Below are positions 25,057 through 33,973 of a stretch of DNA of 64,000 nucleotides, one piece after another (position 1 is the stretch's first letter; each line of letters begins with the position of its first letter). Under the pieces are notes generated by a model. The model made no database searches. It saw nothing but the letters and a program-made list of their open reading frames with translations, and was not told where the DNA came from. Made by a program: the position numbers and the translations under genes. The DNA comes from Paenibacillus tritici. Its GTDB lineage: Bacteria; Bacillota; Bacilli; Paenibacillales; Paenibacillaceae. The stretch spans positions 124,001-188,000 of the forward strand of contig NZ_JABMKX010000004.1 of the NCBI RefSeq assembly GCF_013204885.1, read 5' to 3'.

Positions 25057-26022
25057 ATGGAACTGCTGATAGATAATAAGGACGGCAAGGTGTGGGACGC
25101 CTCGGGCATTGTGTCGGAAATCACCTGGAACACCTACCGGATCGGCAAGCCGGCTTCCTTGGAATTTACGATCATCGACCGGGGGATCTACCAGGACAAG
25201 GGCTTTAAGATCAATAATGGCGATGTGGTCCGTTACACAGATGAAGGGCAAAAGGTCTTTTACGGTTACATTTTCAAAATAGATGATGGCCGTGAAGAGG
25301 AGATCGAGATCCTGGCCTATGACCAAATCCGGTACCTGATGAACAGCGGCACCTATGTTTTTACGAAGCTGACAGCCACGAAGATCATCCAGAAGATTGC
25401 TGCGGATATGCAGTTAAAAACAGGGGTGCTGGAGGACAGTGCTTATGTGATCCCTTCGCAGATCGGAGACGGCAAACCGTTTATTGACATGATCTGCATG
25501 GCGATGGATCAGACGCTCATCAATTACGGCACCAATTTCGTATTCTTCGACGACTTCGGCAGCTTGAGCCTCCGAAATATATCCGGGATGCGGTTCCCTT
25601 TGGTTATCGGAGATGATTCACTCATGACTGACTATTCCTATTCTCGGAGCATCGACGATGAGACCTATAACCAGATTGTCCTGTATCGGGATAATAAGGA
25701 GACCGGTAAGCGCGAGACTTACGTCACAAAGGACAGCAACTCTATTAAGAAGTGGGGGCTACTGCAGCTTTATGAGTCAGTAGATGAGAAGCTGAACCCG
25801 GCACAGATTACAGAGCAGCTGAACCAATTGCTATTTTTAAGGAATCGGGAGTCCCGTTCTCTCTCGGTGGAAGCTCTGGGAGACTACCGGCTCCGGGCCG
25901 GGTGCTATGTTAATCTCTATATCAAAAAAATGAGTATCAATAAATTTTTCCTGGTCGAGACCTGTACCCACAAGAAGTCGGACGGGGTACATACGATGGA
26001 CCTGGAGCTGAGGCTGGTGTAA
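25057..26022 (+). CDS. xkdQ: Baseplate hub protein
   Basis: The 321-residue protein matches XkdQ/YqbQ, a gp27/gpD-like hub. There is an N-terminal beta domain (WNTYRIGKPASLEFTIID, GDVVRYTDEGQKVFYGY), and a central part with ATKIIQKIAADM. Although once annotated as a hydrolase, the family is structural, and I see no catalytic motif. Start ATG follows GGGGTGATGAC. The next gene starts two bases after the stop. Confidence 0.88.
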   Translation: MELLIDNKDGKVWDASGIVSEITWNTYRIGKPASLEFTIIDRGIYQDKGFKINNGDVVRYTDEGQKVFYGYIFKIDDGREEEIEILAYDQIRYLMNSGTYVFTKLTATKIIQKIAADMQLKTGVLEDSAYVIPSQIGDGKPFIDMICMAMDQTLINYGTNFVFFDDFGSLSLRNISGMRFPLVIGDDSLMTDYSYSRSIDDETYNQIVLYRDNKETGKRETYVTKDSNSIKKWGLLQLYESVDEKLNPAQITEQLNQLLFLRNRESRSLSVEALGDYRLRAGCYVNLYIKKMSINKFFLVETCTHKKSDGVHTMDLELRLV

Positions 26023-26024
26023 CT

Positions 26025-26363
26025 ATGCTGGAAGCTATTAAGCAAGCCGCTTTAGGCGCGATGGATGCGGCGGGGCCGGTCATTGTGCAATTAGGATCTG
26101 TAACACAAATTAATCCTCTCAAGGTGATGGTCGATCAACGACTGGAGCTGACAGAGGATTTTTTCGTTATTCCTGAGTCCCTGACCAAGCTGGAACTGGA
26201 CCTGAAGCACACTCATTCTATTACTGGATCAGGATTAACCCAAGAGGCATTGAAAGACAAAATAATCATTCGTAAAGGGCTGGAGGCTGGCGACAAGCTG
26301 GTGCTGCTCCGTATGCAGGGCGGCCAGCGTTACGTCATCCTGGATCGGGTGGTGTCGCCATGA
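26025..26363 (+). CDS. xkdR: Baseplate protein, DUF2577 (XkdR-like)
   Basis: The 112-residue protein has the DUF2577 layout. There is a helix (EAIKQAALGAMDAAGP), the beta pattern VTQINPLKVMVDQRLELTE, a central polar loop with H-T-H-S (KHTHSITGSG), and the end KLVLLRMQGGQRYVILDRV. It probably corresponds to the spike/OB-fold part of the baseplate. The stop overlaps the next start by four bases. Confidence 0.85.
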   Translation: MLEAIKQAALGAMDAAGPVIVQLGSVTQINPLKVMVDQRLELTEDFFVIPESLTKLELDLKHTHSITGSGLTQEALKDKIIIRKGLEAGDKLVLLRMQGGQRYVILDRVVSP

Positions 26364-26761
26364 TCCCACAATCCGATGAAATTGTTCTGAATGAAGATAT
26401 GGAGGAAACGCCTGAACCCAGTCTGACCTATAAGCTGGACCTGGTGAACGGACGGATCGGCGCGGTAGCGGTGGACGGGTTGGAGGCAGTGAAGCAGGCT
26501 GTCTTCAAGATTCTGGCCACCGCTCGGTTTGAGCATCTGATTTACAGCCCTGATTACGGCAACGAGGCGGATGTGGGCGGAGTACGTGGGCGGGCTGTCT
26601 TCGAGACGGAGATCGAGCGCTGGGTGAAGGAGGCGCTGCTGCAGGATGACCGAATCGTATCAGTGACGCAATTCCGTTTTTCCTATGATGGGGACACGGC
26701 ACTGGTGCAGTTTGAGGTGGAGAGCGACTACGGCAATTATACGGATAGACTGGAGGTGTAG
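26360..26761 (+). CDS. xkdS: Baseplate wedge protein, DUF2634 (XkdS-like, gp25-like)
   Basis: The 133-residue protein is a gp25/W-type wedge. It shows LDLVNGRIGAVAVDGLEAVKQ, then KILATARFEHLIYSPDYGNE with the conserved E-x-x-x-Y and a C-terminal beta region. It lies between DUF2577 and baseplate J genes, in the order of PBSX. Confidence 0.9.
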   Translation: MIPQSDEIVLNEDMEETPEPSLTYKLDLVNGRIGAVAVDGLEAVKQAVFKILATARFEHLIYSPDYGNEADVGGVRGRAVFETEIERWVKEALLQDDRIVSVTQFRFSYDGDTALVQFEVESDYGNYTDRLEV

Positions 26762-26766
26762 CAGAG

Positions 26767-27825
26767 GTGTATGAGAATCAGTCATTTGAAATCATCCTGG
26801 AACGGATGCTGGAGCGCGTACCGGACAGCCTGGACAAGCGGGAGGGCAGTATTATTTATGACGCGTTGGCTCCGGCTGCCATCGAGCTGGCACAGCTGTA
26901 TATGGAGCTGGACATTAATATTAATCTTATCTTTGCGGATACCTCCTCCGGGGATTATCTGGATCTGGCCATTGCCTGGTCCGGTGTCGTCCGCAAGCCT
27001 GCGACCCAGGCTCAGCTCCGGGGGTTATTTTACAATGCGTCCGATGCCCTGATGGATATTCCTGTTAATAGCCGGTTCGCCATTGATACGATTACGTACA
27101 AGGCGGCAGAGCGGTTGTCGCTTGGCGAGTACCGGATGGTGGCGGAGATCCCGGGCGCGGCAGCTAATGGGGTTTTTGGCACACTCATGCCCATTGATTA
27201 TATCAATAATCTGGCACGGGCAGAGCTGACGGAGTTGCTGGTACCGGGAACAGGCTTGGAGACAGATGAGGCGCTACGGCAACGCTATCGGGATGCTGTA
27301 CGGCGGCCGGCTACCAGCGGCAACAAGTACCATTATATTGAGTGGGCTTTGCAGATTCCCGGCGTGGGCGGTGTCCGGGTCTTCCCTCTTTGGGACGGAC
27401 CGAAGACCGTAAAAGTGGTGATTGTGGACGCTGAAAAGCTGCCTGCCTCTGCTGTCCTGGTGCAGCAGGTTCAGGACTTTATTGACCCGGTACCGGGGCG
27501 CGGTGAGGGACAGGCGCCCATCGGGGCCGTGGTGACGGTGGCTTCGGCGGTTGGCAGCGTCTTGAATATTGATGCCACCGTCACTCTGGCCGCAGGATAT
27601 ACGCTTCAAGGTGTGACAAACGCTTTGAAGGAGCGGCTGGAGGCGTGGAGAAAGAACGCAGCGTTTGAATCGACCTATGTCAGCCAGGCCATTATCGGCG
27701 CGCTACTGCTCGGGACCGATGGGGTGCTGGATTACTCCGAGCTGCTGCTTAACGGGGATAGCGGGAATATCGCACTAGGTGATGAGGAAGTGCCAGTCAT
27801 CGGGACAGTGGAATTGGAGGTGTAG
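26767..27825 (+). CDS. xkdT: Baseplate J family protein
   Basis: The 352-residue protein starts at GTG 26767, close behind GGAGGTG at the end of the upstream gene. It contains the gpJ/gp6 pattern. The N-terminus is IILERMLERVPDSLDKREGS; the centre has DYLDLAIAWSGVVRKPAT. GTGLETDEALRQRYRDAVRRPATSG-like and LQIPGVGGVRVFPLWDG segments follow. It forms the baseplate ring that links wedge and fibres and responds to contraction. Confidence 0.92.
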   Translation: MYENQSFEIILERMLERVPDSLDKREGSIIYDALAPAAIELAQLYMELDININLIFADTSSGDYLDLAIAWSGVVRKPATQAQLRGLFYNASDALMDIPVNSRFAIDTITYKAAERLSLGEYRMVAEIPGAAANGVFGTLMPIDYINNLARAELTELLVPGTGLETDEALRQRYRDAVRRPATSGNKYHYIEWALQIPGVGGVRVFPLWDGPKTVKVVIVDAEKLPASAVLVQQVQDFIDPVPGRGEGQAPIGAVVTVASAVGSVLNIDATVTLAAGYTLQGVTNALKERLEAWRKNAAFESTYVSQAIIGALLLGTDGVLDYSELLLNGDSGNIALGDEEVPVIGTVELEV

Positions 27826-27828
27826 TGA

Positions 27829-29700
27829 ATGGCCTATCCGGAATCGGTAGATCAATTTGCCGATAAGCTAAACAAGAGTCCGACCGACAAACCGTATGTC
27901 GTGGAGGAGCGTATTCCCTTGCCGACCGGCAGTTACGATGGGGATCTGCAACATGACAACATCAATAATCAGACGATCCGGGTATATACCGGGTCACGGT
28001 ATACCGGCGAGGAGGTGACCAACTGGACACTCTCCATTCCAGGGATTGCCCCGTGGCGCCGGTCAATCAAGATTTATTCCAGCGCCCCCGAGGTTTTTGT
28101 CACTTATGAGACGCCGGGAGATACCGTCGAAGCGGACGACATCAATGCCGTGCAGCACGCGATTACGGCCACGCAGGTTGAAGTGAACCGGTATAAGGGT
28201 GTGAACGACGCGCTGACTGGAAACATACGGGAACGGCTGACCACGGTCGAGAGCAAGAAGGCGGACAAGACCCAGGTGGATACGCAGCTGCTGGCCAAGG
28301 CGGACAAGGCAACCACCTATTCCAAAACGGAGACGGACAGCCGCATACAGGCCGTTGTCGCGGCAGCTCCGGCAGCGCTGGATACGCTCAAAGAGATTGC
28401 CGACGCGCTGGACAATGATCCGGACTTTGCCGGGACGATGACCACGCAACTGGCTGGAAAAGTGGACAAGGTATCCGGCAAGGGGTTATCCGCGAATGAT
28501 TACACAGCTGCTGATAAGTCCAAACTGACCGGCATAGAGGCGGGGGCCAATAAATACACGCATCCCGCCAATCATCCGCCGTCGATCATTACCCAGGACA
28601 CCGGCAACCGGTTCGTTACAGATGCTGAAAAGGCAGCCTGGACAGCCAAGGAGACACCGGCAGGTGCGCAGGCCAAAGCGGACGCAGCCGCTGCAGTTGT
28701 GGCGAATGAGTTGACCGAGCATGTGGCAGACGGGACCCGGCATATTACGGAAGCCGAGCGCAGCGTCTGGAATGCCAAAGCGCCGACTACTGTGGTGACG
28801 CAGTCCGCTGCGGGTCTGATGGCTGCAGCAGATAAGTCCAAGCTGGACGGGATCGCGGCGGGAGCGAACAACTACACCCACCCGGGCACGCACCCACCTT
28901 CGATTATCACTCAGGACGCTTCAAACCGGTTTGTAAGTGATGGAGAAAAGGCAACCTGGAATGCCAAGGCTTCCACAGCAGCAGCCACAACCAGCGCTGC
29001 CGGTCTGATGCTCGCCGCTGATAAGGCGAAGCTGGACGGTATTGCTGCCGGTGCCCAGGTCAATGCAGTGACCAGTGTCGCGGGCCGCACCGGGGCGGTG
29101 ACGGTGATTAAAGCAGATGTCGGGTTGGGGAGTGTAGAGAACCTGGGGCTGGCTACCCAGGCTGAGGCCGAAGCTGGAACCAGCGCGGCCAAGTACATGA
29201 CTCCACAACGGACCATGCAGGCGATAGCTTCCCGTCTCGCCAATGTGGGCGGCGGGGATATGCTGAAAAGTGTATACGACACGAATAATGACGGCAAAGT
29301 GGATCAGGCGGCGCTGGCTGACAGCGTTCCGTGGTCTGGAGTCACGGGGAAACCCGCAGCCCTGCCTGCAGCCGGCGGTGCAGCAGACGCCATCAACATG
29401 CTGGATAATCGTACTATCGTAGAGAAGCCCAGCGATCTAATGTCCAAAAAGCTCAGTGGTTCGTTCAAGTCACTGGCCGCTGTCAGTACTCCGCCCGTGT
29501 CTGCTTCGGGAATGTATGTGTATGTGCTTAACGTCGCTGGCTGGTCTTCCAATGAAAGTTCTGGGGGCTGGCCTATTCAAATTGCTATAGGTGGAAACGG
29601 ACTGGCTTTCAGGCAAGGGCTCAGCGCTGACACCTGGGGAAGCTGGACCGCGCTCAGTAACAAGGGTGCGATGACCTGGAACCAGCTCAAGGGGGTGTGA
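27829..29700 (+). CDS. Repetitive tail fibre
   Basis: The 623-residue protein lies between the J gene and the DUF2313 gene; in PBSX those two adjoin, so a fibre gene is inserted here. The N-terminal 110 residues are a baseplate-attachment region. The shaft holds three copies of a unit with YTHPANHPPSIITQD, NRFVTDAEKAAW and related versions, and Ala-rich LMAAADKSKLDGIAAGA linkers. The last 100 residues look like a knob domain (VYVLNVAGWSSNESSGGW). It probably binds the host receptor. Confidence 0.85.
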   Translation: MAYPESVDQFADKLNKSPTDKPYVVEERIPLPTGSYDGDLQHDNINNQTIRVYTGSRYTGEEVTNWTLSIPGIAPWRRSIKIYSSAPEVFVTYETPGDTVEADDINAVQHAITATQVEVNRYKGVNDALTGNIRERLTTVESKKADKTQVDTQLLAKADKATTYSKTETDSRIQAVVAAAPAALDTLKEIADALDNDPDFAGTMTTQLAGKVDKVSGKGLSANDYTAADKSKLTGIEAGANKYTHPANHPPSIITQDTGNRFVTDAEKAAWTAKETPAGAQAKADAAAAVVANELTEHVADGTRHITEAERSVWNAKAPTTVVTQSAAGLMAAADKSKLDGIAAGANNYTHPGTHPPSIITQDASNRFVSDGEKATWNAKASTAAATTSAAGLMLAADKAKLDGIAAGAQVNAVTSVAGRTGAVTVIKADVGLGSVENLGLATQAEAEAGTSAAKYMTPQRTMQAIASRLANVGGGDMLKSVYDTNNDGKVDQAALADSVPWSGVTGKPAALPAAGGAADAINMLDNRTIVEKPSDLMSKKLSGSFKSLAAVSTPPVSASGMYVYVLNVAGWSSNESSGGWPIQIAIGGNGLAFRQGLSADTWGSWTALSNKGAMTWNQLKGV

Positions 29701-29703
29701 CGG

Positions 29704-30315
29704 ATGAGTTACGGGAAATACCCTTATGGAACGCTGCTCTTTGCTGCCGAGCCAGAAGATACCGAGCCGCAGCCAGAGGATGGCCTGGACCTCATGCAGT
29801 ATTTGCCGGATTATTACCGGGGCGTCAAAGAAATGGAGAGCCTGCAGGATTCGCTGGGCCGGGAGATTCTTGCGCTTCGGACAGGCGCGGTCGTCGTTTT
29901 GGCTCAGGCTTATGTGGAGACGGCCACTCAGAGCCTGGGCCGCTGGGAGGCGGAGCTGGGATTGAGTACTGACCCTTCCAAGTCCGCAGAGAGCCGCCGG
30001 GAGATCATCAAGGCCAAGCGGCGCGGCGCGGGGACGACAACCCCCCAAATGATCGAACGGGTCGCTTCGGCGTTCACCGGTGGTGAGGTGGTAGTTGAAG
30101 AGGTGCCGGGAGAATACCGGTTTGTGGTCCGGTTCGTTGGGTCGTTAGGGATACCGTCGAACATGGCCGGCCTCATTCAGATTTTGGAGGAAATCAAGCC
30201 GGCGCACCTGGGCTATGAATTTATTTACACATACACCTTCTGGGACTCTCTGAAGTCCCTCACCTGGAGCGGTGCGAACGGCAAGACCTGGAACGAACTA
30301 AGAGTATATGGATAG
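29704..30315 (+). CDS. xkdU: Tail protein DUF2313/YmfQ-like (XkdU-like)
   Basis: The 203-residue protein shows the YmfQ/XkdU signature: MQYLPDYYRGVKEMESLQDS, a helix, then ETATQSLGRWEAELGL and the C-terminal IKPAHLGYEFIYTYTFWDSL. It is the gpI-like baseplate protein that usually follows J. Start ATG lies three bases after the fibre stop, behind AAGGGGGTG. Confidence 0.88.
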   Translation: MSYGKYPYGTLLFAAEPEDTEPQPEDGLDLMQYLPDYYRGVKEMESLQDSLGREILALRTGAVVVLAQAYVETATQSLGRWEAELGLSTDPSKSAESRREIIKAKRRGAGTTTPQMIERVASAFTGGEVVVEEVPGEYRFVVRFVGSLGIPSNMAGLIQILEEIKPAHLGYEFIYTYTFWDSLKSLTWSGANGKTWNELRVYG

Positions 30316-30326
30316 GAGTGGGAGCA

Positions 30327-31892
30327 ATGAAAACAACGGGTAACTTGGGGCTGAAGAAGCCTGAAGGTACAGACATTGTAGATATCAATGATCTGAATGG
30401 TAACATGGATATTTTGGATACAGCGGTGAATACCATTGCGCAGGGTTTAAACAAAGTGTCCAGCTTCGGGACTACGGCAGGCACGGGCACGGCGTATACA
30501 TTGGGGCTGACTCCTGCTCTTGCAGCTTTAACAGCAGGTACGCGAATTAGCTTCAAGGCGCACGTTGCTAGTGGCGCTAATCCCACACTTAACCCCAATG
30601 GCTTAGGAGCCAAACCTTTAAAGAAACCAAACGGTAACGCCGCCGTCCTTGCTCTGAACGGAGTCTACACAGTTGTGTATGATGGCACAAATTTTACGTT
30701 ACAGGGTGAAGGGGGTGAATACGGGAACGCAACGGCGGCAGATGTTCGCGCAGGGAAAAATATTGGTACCGATAATGGACTGGTGCAGGGCACGGCCACG
30801 TTGGTGCTAACACCGGGCACAGGTCCATATATACACGCTTCGGGTGGAAGTTATTCCAGCAATTCTTTAACTGGAAAAATAGTCTTTGTAGAGCCATTTC
30901 GGGATTTGATTCATCAGCGTATTGGGCTTCGAGGTACCCTTAAAGGCCAGGGCGGCCCGACGAACACGGGAGTAGAAATGATGGTTGCTAACCGGTATCT
31001 AAACGCCATTAATAGTCCTGCTGGGGAGAATGACTTTGATATAGAGGTGGAGGTGCCAACCGGTGGCCTTGTGATAACGTTGAAAACGGCCAATTCAAGT
31101 ACTTATGCTATTCTTGATAACTTTCAGATCGTATCCAATATCCCTTCGGTGGTTCCTTCAATGGTTTCGTTAGATGAGGGGCCAGCGACGGCAGATGACG
31201 TCCTTGAAGGTAAAACAGCATATGTAAACGGCAATAAGCTTGAAGGCAGACTTTGGAATGCAAGAAATCAGCTAGTGGGCAATATGCGCGTTCAAAGTGT
31301 TTTACCCGGACAATTGGTTGTATTCCCCACCGTTGGAGGCACTGCCGCGATTGATAACCAAAGCACATTTAACATATGGGATGATAATTTCATTGCCGCC
31401 AATATTAAATCTGGTGTCGAAATGCTTGGTTTGAAAGGGGAATATACAGGCTATCAACTCGAAAAGTTTTCGGAGAATTTTACTCAGTTTGAAGAATCTA
31501 CTGATTCAACTTTATCATTTTCCGTTACAGTCATGACTTCAAAAAGTTATATCGGTCACCTTCAATCAATAGCACTTACATCTGTTCCCGATCTGATGAA
31601 TTGGGTTACTGGTGACGCATTTCCGATGAAATTCGGGGGCAGTTGTCACGTCCTTGATATAGTACCGGATATCGCGGATAGAGGTCGCCGCTATATTAAT
31701 CTTGACACTCTTGGTCCGGTCTGTACGATAGGTATTATTGATAATGGAGACACAGTGGCCTTACAGATTAAAAGGGTATATATGGAACCGACTTATGTTA
31801 TGATTTTTTTCTCGTATATCTTCAACACACAGGCGAATTTCCAGTATTACGGTTATCCTAAATTTGATGTTGAATTAGGAGGGACGTTTTAA
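30327..31892 (+). CDS. Second tail fibre/tail protein
   Basis: Start ATG follows TAGGAGTGGG; a GTG at 30318 is in frame but lies within that site. The 521-residue protein begins with the common fibre N-terminus (LGLKKPEGTDIVDINDLNGN), followed by beta-rich repeats such as ATAADVRAGKNIGTDNG and ATADDVLEGKTAYVNGNKL. From about 31,440 the DNA is clearly more AT-rich than the rest, suggesting that the C-terminal receptor-binding part was exchanged. It is the last tail gene before a terminator. Confidence 0.8.
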   Translation: MKTTGNLGLKKPEGTDIVDINDLNGNMDILDTAVNTIAQGLNKVSSFGTTAGTGTAYTLGLTPALAALTAGTRISFKAHVASGANPTLNPNGLGAKPLKKPNGNAAVLALNGVYTVVYDGTNFTLQGEGGEYGNATAADVRAGKNIGTDNGLVQGTATLVLTPGTGPYIHASGGSYSSNSLTGKIVFVEPFRDLIHQRIGLRGTLKGQGGPTNTGVEMMVANRYLNAINSPAGENDFDIEVEVPTGGLVITLKTANSSTYAILDNFQIVSNIPSVVPSMVSLDEGPATADDVLEGKTAYVNGNKLEGRLWNARNQLVGNMRVQSVLPGQLVVFPTVGGTAAIDNQSTFNIWDDNFIAANIKSGVEMLGLKGEYTGYQLEKFSENFTQFEESTDSTLSFSVTVMTSKSYIGHLQSIALTSVPDLMNWVTGDAFPMKFGGSCHVLDIVPDIADRGRRYINLDTLGPVCTIGIIDNGDTVALQIKRVYMEPTYVMIFFSYIFNTQANFQYYGYPKFDVELGGTF

Positions 31893-31925
31893 TCAGATAA
31901 ATATCGACATAATATTTCAATCTAT

Positions 31926-31974
31926 GACGCCCTTCACAGGCGTTTTTATTTTGCCCTCGGATCCCCGAGGGCTA
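31926..31974 (+). terminator. Double hairpin after tail operon
   Basis: ACGCC/GGCGT followed by TTTTTATTT (to 31945) is a terminator. A second stem GCCCTCGG/CCGAGGGC (31955-31974) follows without a strong T run. Confidence 0.75.
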
Positions 31975-32004
31975 TTTGATTTTAGGGAGAGGGGAGCGGG
32001 GGGA

Positions 32005-32310
32005 ATGGATAGCAATAACGTCAATAATCTTGAAAAACTGCTGCCGCTCGCAGACAAATACGGCCTTGCTTATATTGTGTCGCTGGTACTGGTCTTTATA
32101 GTCTTCGGCTTCATCCGGGACATCCGGCGTGGAAGGTGGGTGCCCCGTGAATTATTGGATAAAGCAGAAGAAGACCGGGACCGGCTGCAGGGTATCTTGG
32201 ACAAAGAGCGTTCTGATTTTATGGCGCCTACGCTTGAAGTATTACAGCGATTGAAAATAGATCATGCCGCAAGTAACAATGCTGGCAGTGATGAGGACAG
32301 GAGTGGATAA
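32005..32310 (+). CDS. Single-pass membrane protein at start of lysis region
   Basis: The ATG at 32005 follows GGGGAGCGGGGGG; upstream codons in this frame run through the terminator and are rejected. The 101-residue protein has one transmembrane helix (residues about 18-37, LAYIVSLVLVFIVFGF). A basic stretch (RDIRRGRW) and a cytosolic amphipathic/coiled region (RELLDKAEEDRDRLQ) follow. It may be a holin accessory or spanin-like lysis protein; no family was recognised. Confidence 0.65.
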   Translation: MDSNNVNNLEKLLPLADKYGLAYIVSLVLVFIVFGFIRDIRRGRWVPRELLDKAEEDRDRLQGILDKERSDFMAPTLEVLQRLKIDHAASNNAGSDEDRSG

Positions 32311-32312
32311 AC

Positions 32313-32507
32313 GTGTTGAGTAGACTATTCAAACGATTATCCCAGCATAAAGAGAGAGAGAACGAGCTGGCGCGGGCATCCCGCAGGGTATCATTTTCGA
32401 TTTCCCGATACAAGAATGTATCCAAAGAAATACAGCAGGAAATCGAGAACAATGGTTTCGCAGAATTTTTAATTTATGATCGGGGTGTTAATAATGGGGG
32501 GCACTGA
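32313..32507 (+). CDS. Small basic phage protein
   Basis: GTG start behind AGGAGTGG, two bases after the upstream stop. The 64-residue protein is basic and helical (RLFKRLSQHKERENEL) and overlaps the next gene by 14 bases. No family recognised. Position suggests a lysis-module accessory. Confidence 0.5.
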   Translation: MLSRLFKRLSQHKERENELARASRRVSFSISRYKNVSKEIQQEIENNGFAEFLIYDRGVNNGGH

Positions 32508-32868
32508 TATCTTGCTGTTAATTGCATATGGTATTTCATTCATTTGTGCGCTGCTGCTGATAGCCGCGCTTTTTTTGTACTTCCGCAAGAGGTTCCGGGC
32601 GCGGGTGGTCAGTTTATTCATGCTGGCTGCCTTCTTCTTCCTGGGGGCTTACACAGTCAAGATGGCCGTGGCGTTCTGGATTCGCTTCACTTCGGCTTCT
32701 GGCGGCGCGGCGGTCTATGCGACACTTAAATCCAATGCCTGGGCCGTGGCGCAGGTCGGGACCACCGTAGGGCTGCTGGTGCTTACAGTGCTGATGTATA
32801 CCAAAGGGCAAGACATCTTTGTGTCACTGCCTAAAAGGGGGAAAAGAAGCCATGAAAATAGCCATTGA
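32494..32868 (+). CDS. Three-helix membrane protein, holin candidate
   Basis: The 124-residue protein has three clear transmembrane segments: LLLIAYGISFICALLLIAAL, VSLFMLAAFFFLGAYTVKMA, and VAQVGTTVGLLVLTVLMY. Its C-terminus is basic. The gene overlaps the amidase start by 17 bases. A three-helix protein immediately before an endolysin fits a class I holin, though another holin candidate follows the amidase. The ribosome site (CGGGGTG) is modest. Confidence 0.65.
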   Translation: MGGTDILLLIAYGISFICALLLIAALFLYFRKRFRARVVSLFMLAAFFFLGAYTVKMAVAFWIRFTSASGGAAVYATLKSNAWAVAQVGTTVGLLVLTVLMYTKGQDIFVSLPKRGKRSHENSH

Positions 32869-33607
32869 TGCAGGACACGGCCCGCAGACGCCGGGCAAAC
32901 GCTGCCCAGATGATAGCATGAGGGAATTTGCTTTTAATAGCGTGGTGGCCCGGTACGTCCGGGCGGGCCTGCTGGAGTATGACGGGGTACAAACGATGTA
33001 TACCCATGCTGATAACGGCAGCCGGGATGTGCCGCTGAAGGAGCGCACCAACGCCGCCAACGAGTGGGGAGCTGATCTGTTTGTATCCATCCATGCAAAT
33101 GCCATGGGGTCCGGCTGGAGCAGCGCGCGGGGTATCGAGACTTTCACCTATGTAACCCGCCCGGCGTCTGCTGTGGCGCTGGCAACGGCCGTGCAACGGC
33201 AGCTTGTCAAGGCAACCGGCCTTTATGATCGGGGAGTCAAGGCCGAAAACTTCCACGTTCTTCGGGAGTCCAGGGCCATATCCATCCTGATAGAGTGCGG
33301 GTTTATGTCCAATCATGAGGAAGCAGCACTGCTCAAATCGGACGGCTACCGGCGGAAGTGTGCGGCGGCCATTGTGGCCGGGGTTGTGGAAGCGGTGGGA
33401 TTGAAAAAGAAGAAGGAGGAATCAAACGATATGCGAGTAGATAAGGCGGGAACGGTAGTCAATGGTAACCGGCTAGGGGAAGATAGCGTACTGATCGAGG
33501 GTCGGGTATATGTGCCACTGGCTGCTATTGGTAAGGCTATCGGTGCGGCTGTGAACTGGAACAACGTCACGAAGACGGTGACCATTACAACCAAGGGGGC
33601 TAAATAA
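32852..33607 (+). CDS. N-acetylmuramoyl-L-alanine amidase (endolysin)
   Basis: The 251-residue enzyme is an Amidase_3 (CwlC/LytC-type) zinc amidase. IAIDAGHG supplies the first His, REFAFN the Glu, LFVSIHANA the second His, and ILIECGF the catalytic Glu. A linker with KKKKEES leads to a C-terminal cell-wall module (about residues 200-250, copper-amine-oxidase-N-like, GRVYVPLAAIGKAIGA and TKTVTITT). It cuts the bond between muramic acid and the stem peptide at lysis. ATG 32852 is chosen because the motif begins two residues later. Confidence 0.93.
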   Translation: MKIAIDAGHGPQTPGKRCPDDSMREFAFNSVVARYVRAGLLEYDGVQTMYTHADNGSRDVPLKERTNAANEWGADLFVSIHANAMGSGWSSARGIETFTYVTRPASAVALATAVQRQLVKATGLYDRGVKAENFHVLRESRAISILIECGFMSNHEEAALLKSDGYRRKCAAAIVAGVVEAVGLKKKKEESNDMRVDKAGTVVNGNRLGEDSVLIEGRVYVPLAAIGKAIGAAVNWNNVTKTVTITTKGAK

Positions 33608-33609
33608 TC

Positions 33610-33825
33610 ATGAACAGCAAATGGCGAAACTATGGTATGTGGGTATCCTTGACAGCAGCCGTGCTGCTGGGCGTTCAGGCGGTTGGGGCGATCTTTGGGG
33701 TGCAGTTGGCCCCAGAGAAATACGATGAGGTTACAGCGGCCGTCAATGCGGTTCTGGGCGTGTTGGTGGTCCTGGGAATTGTAAGTAATCCAGCAGCGGG
33801 TAAGGGCTACACAGATAAGGAATAG
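33610..33825 (+). CDS. Phage holin (phi-LC3 type)
   Basis: The 71-residue protein has two transmembrane helices (WVSLTAAVLLGVQAVGAIFG and AVNAVLGVLVVLGIVSNP) and a charged C-terminus, matching the phi-LC3 holin family in size and in the NAVLGxLVxLGIVxNP motif. It lies two bases after the endolysin stop. It should form the membrane holes that time lysis. Confidence 0.88.
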   Translation: MNSKWRNYGMWVSLTAAVLLGVQAVGAIFGVQLAPEKYDEVTAAVNAVLGVLVVLGIVSNPAAGKGYTDKE

Positions 33826-33833
33826 AATTATCT

Positions 33834-33870
33834 GCCCACTGGCTTCAGCTAGTGGGCTTATTGCATTTTT
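33834..33870 (+). terminator. Terminator of lysis module
   Basis: GCCCACT (33834-33840) pairs with AGTGGGC (33851-33857), followed by TTATTGCATTTTT. It ends the late operon; the sequence afterwards turns AT-rich. Confidence 0.8.
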
Positions 33871-33904
33871 CATATATTTTCAATTAATTTTTAAATATAG
33901 CTAT

Positions 33905-33957
33905 TTTATCTCAATAAATGATATTATTCGTTATATACTAACATTTTATGAGATAAA
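33905..33957 (+). promoter_or_regulatory. Inverted-repeat promoter of the P-loop ATPase gene
   Basis: Two 16-bp arms, 33905-33920 and 33942-33957, are inverted repeats with 14 of 16 positions paired (core TTTATCTCA / TGAGATAAA). The 21-bp space between them holds a -10-like TATACT (33934-33939). A dimeric regulator bound to both arms would cover the promoter. No such palindrome precedes other prophage genes seen here. Confidence 0.6.
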
Positions 33958-33973
33958 TTGAGGTGGCGGCTTT

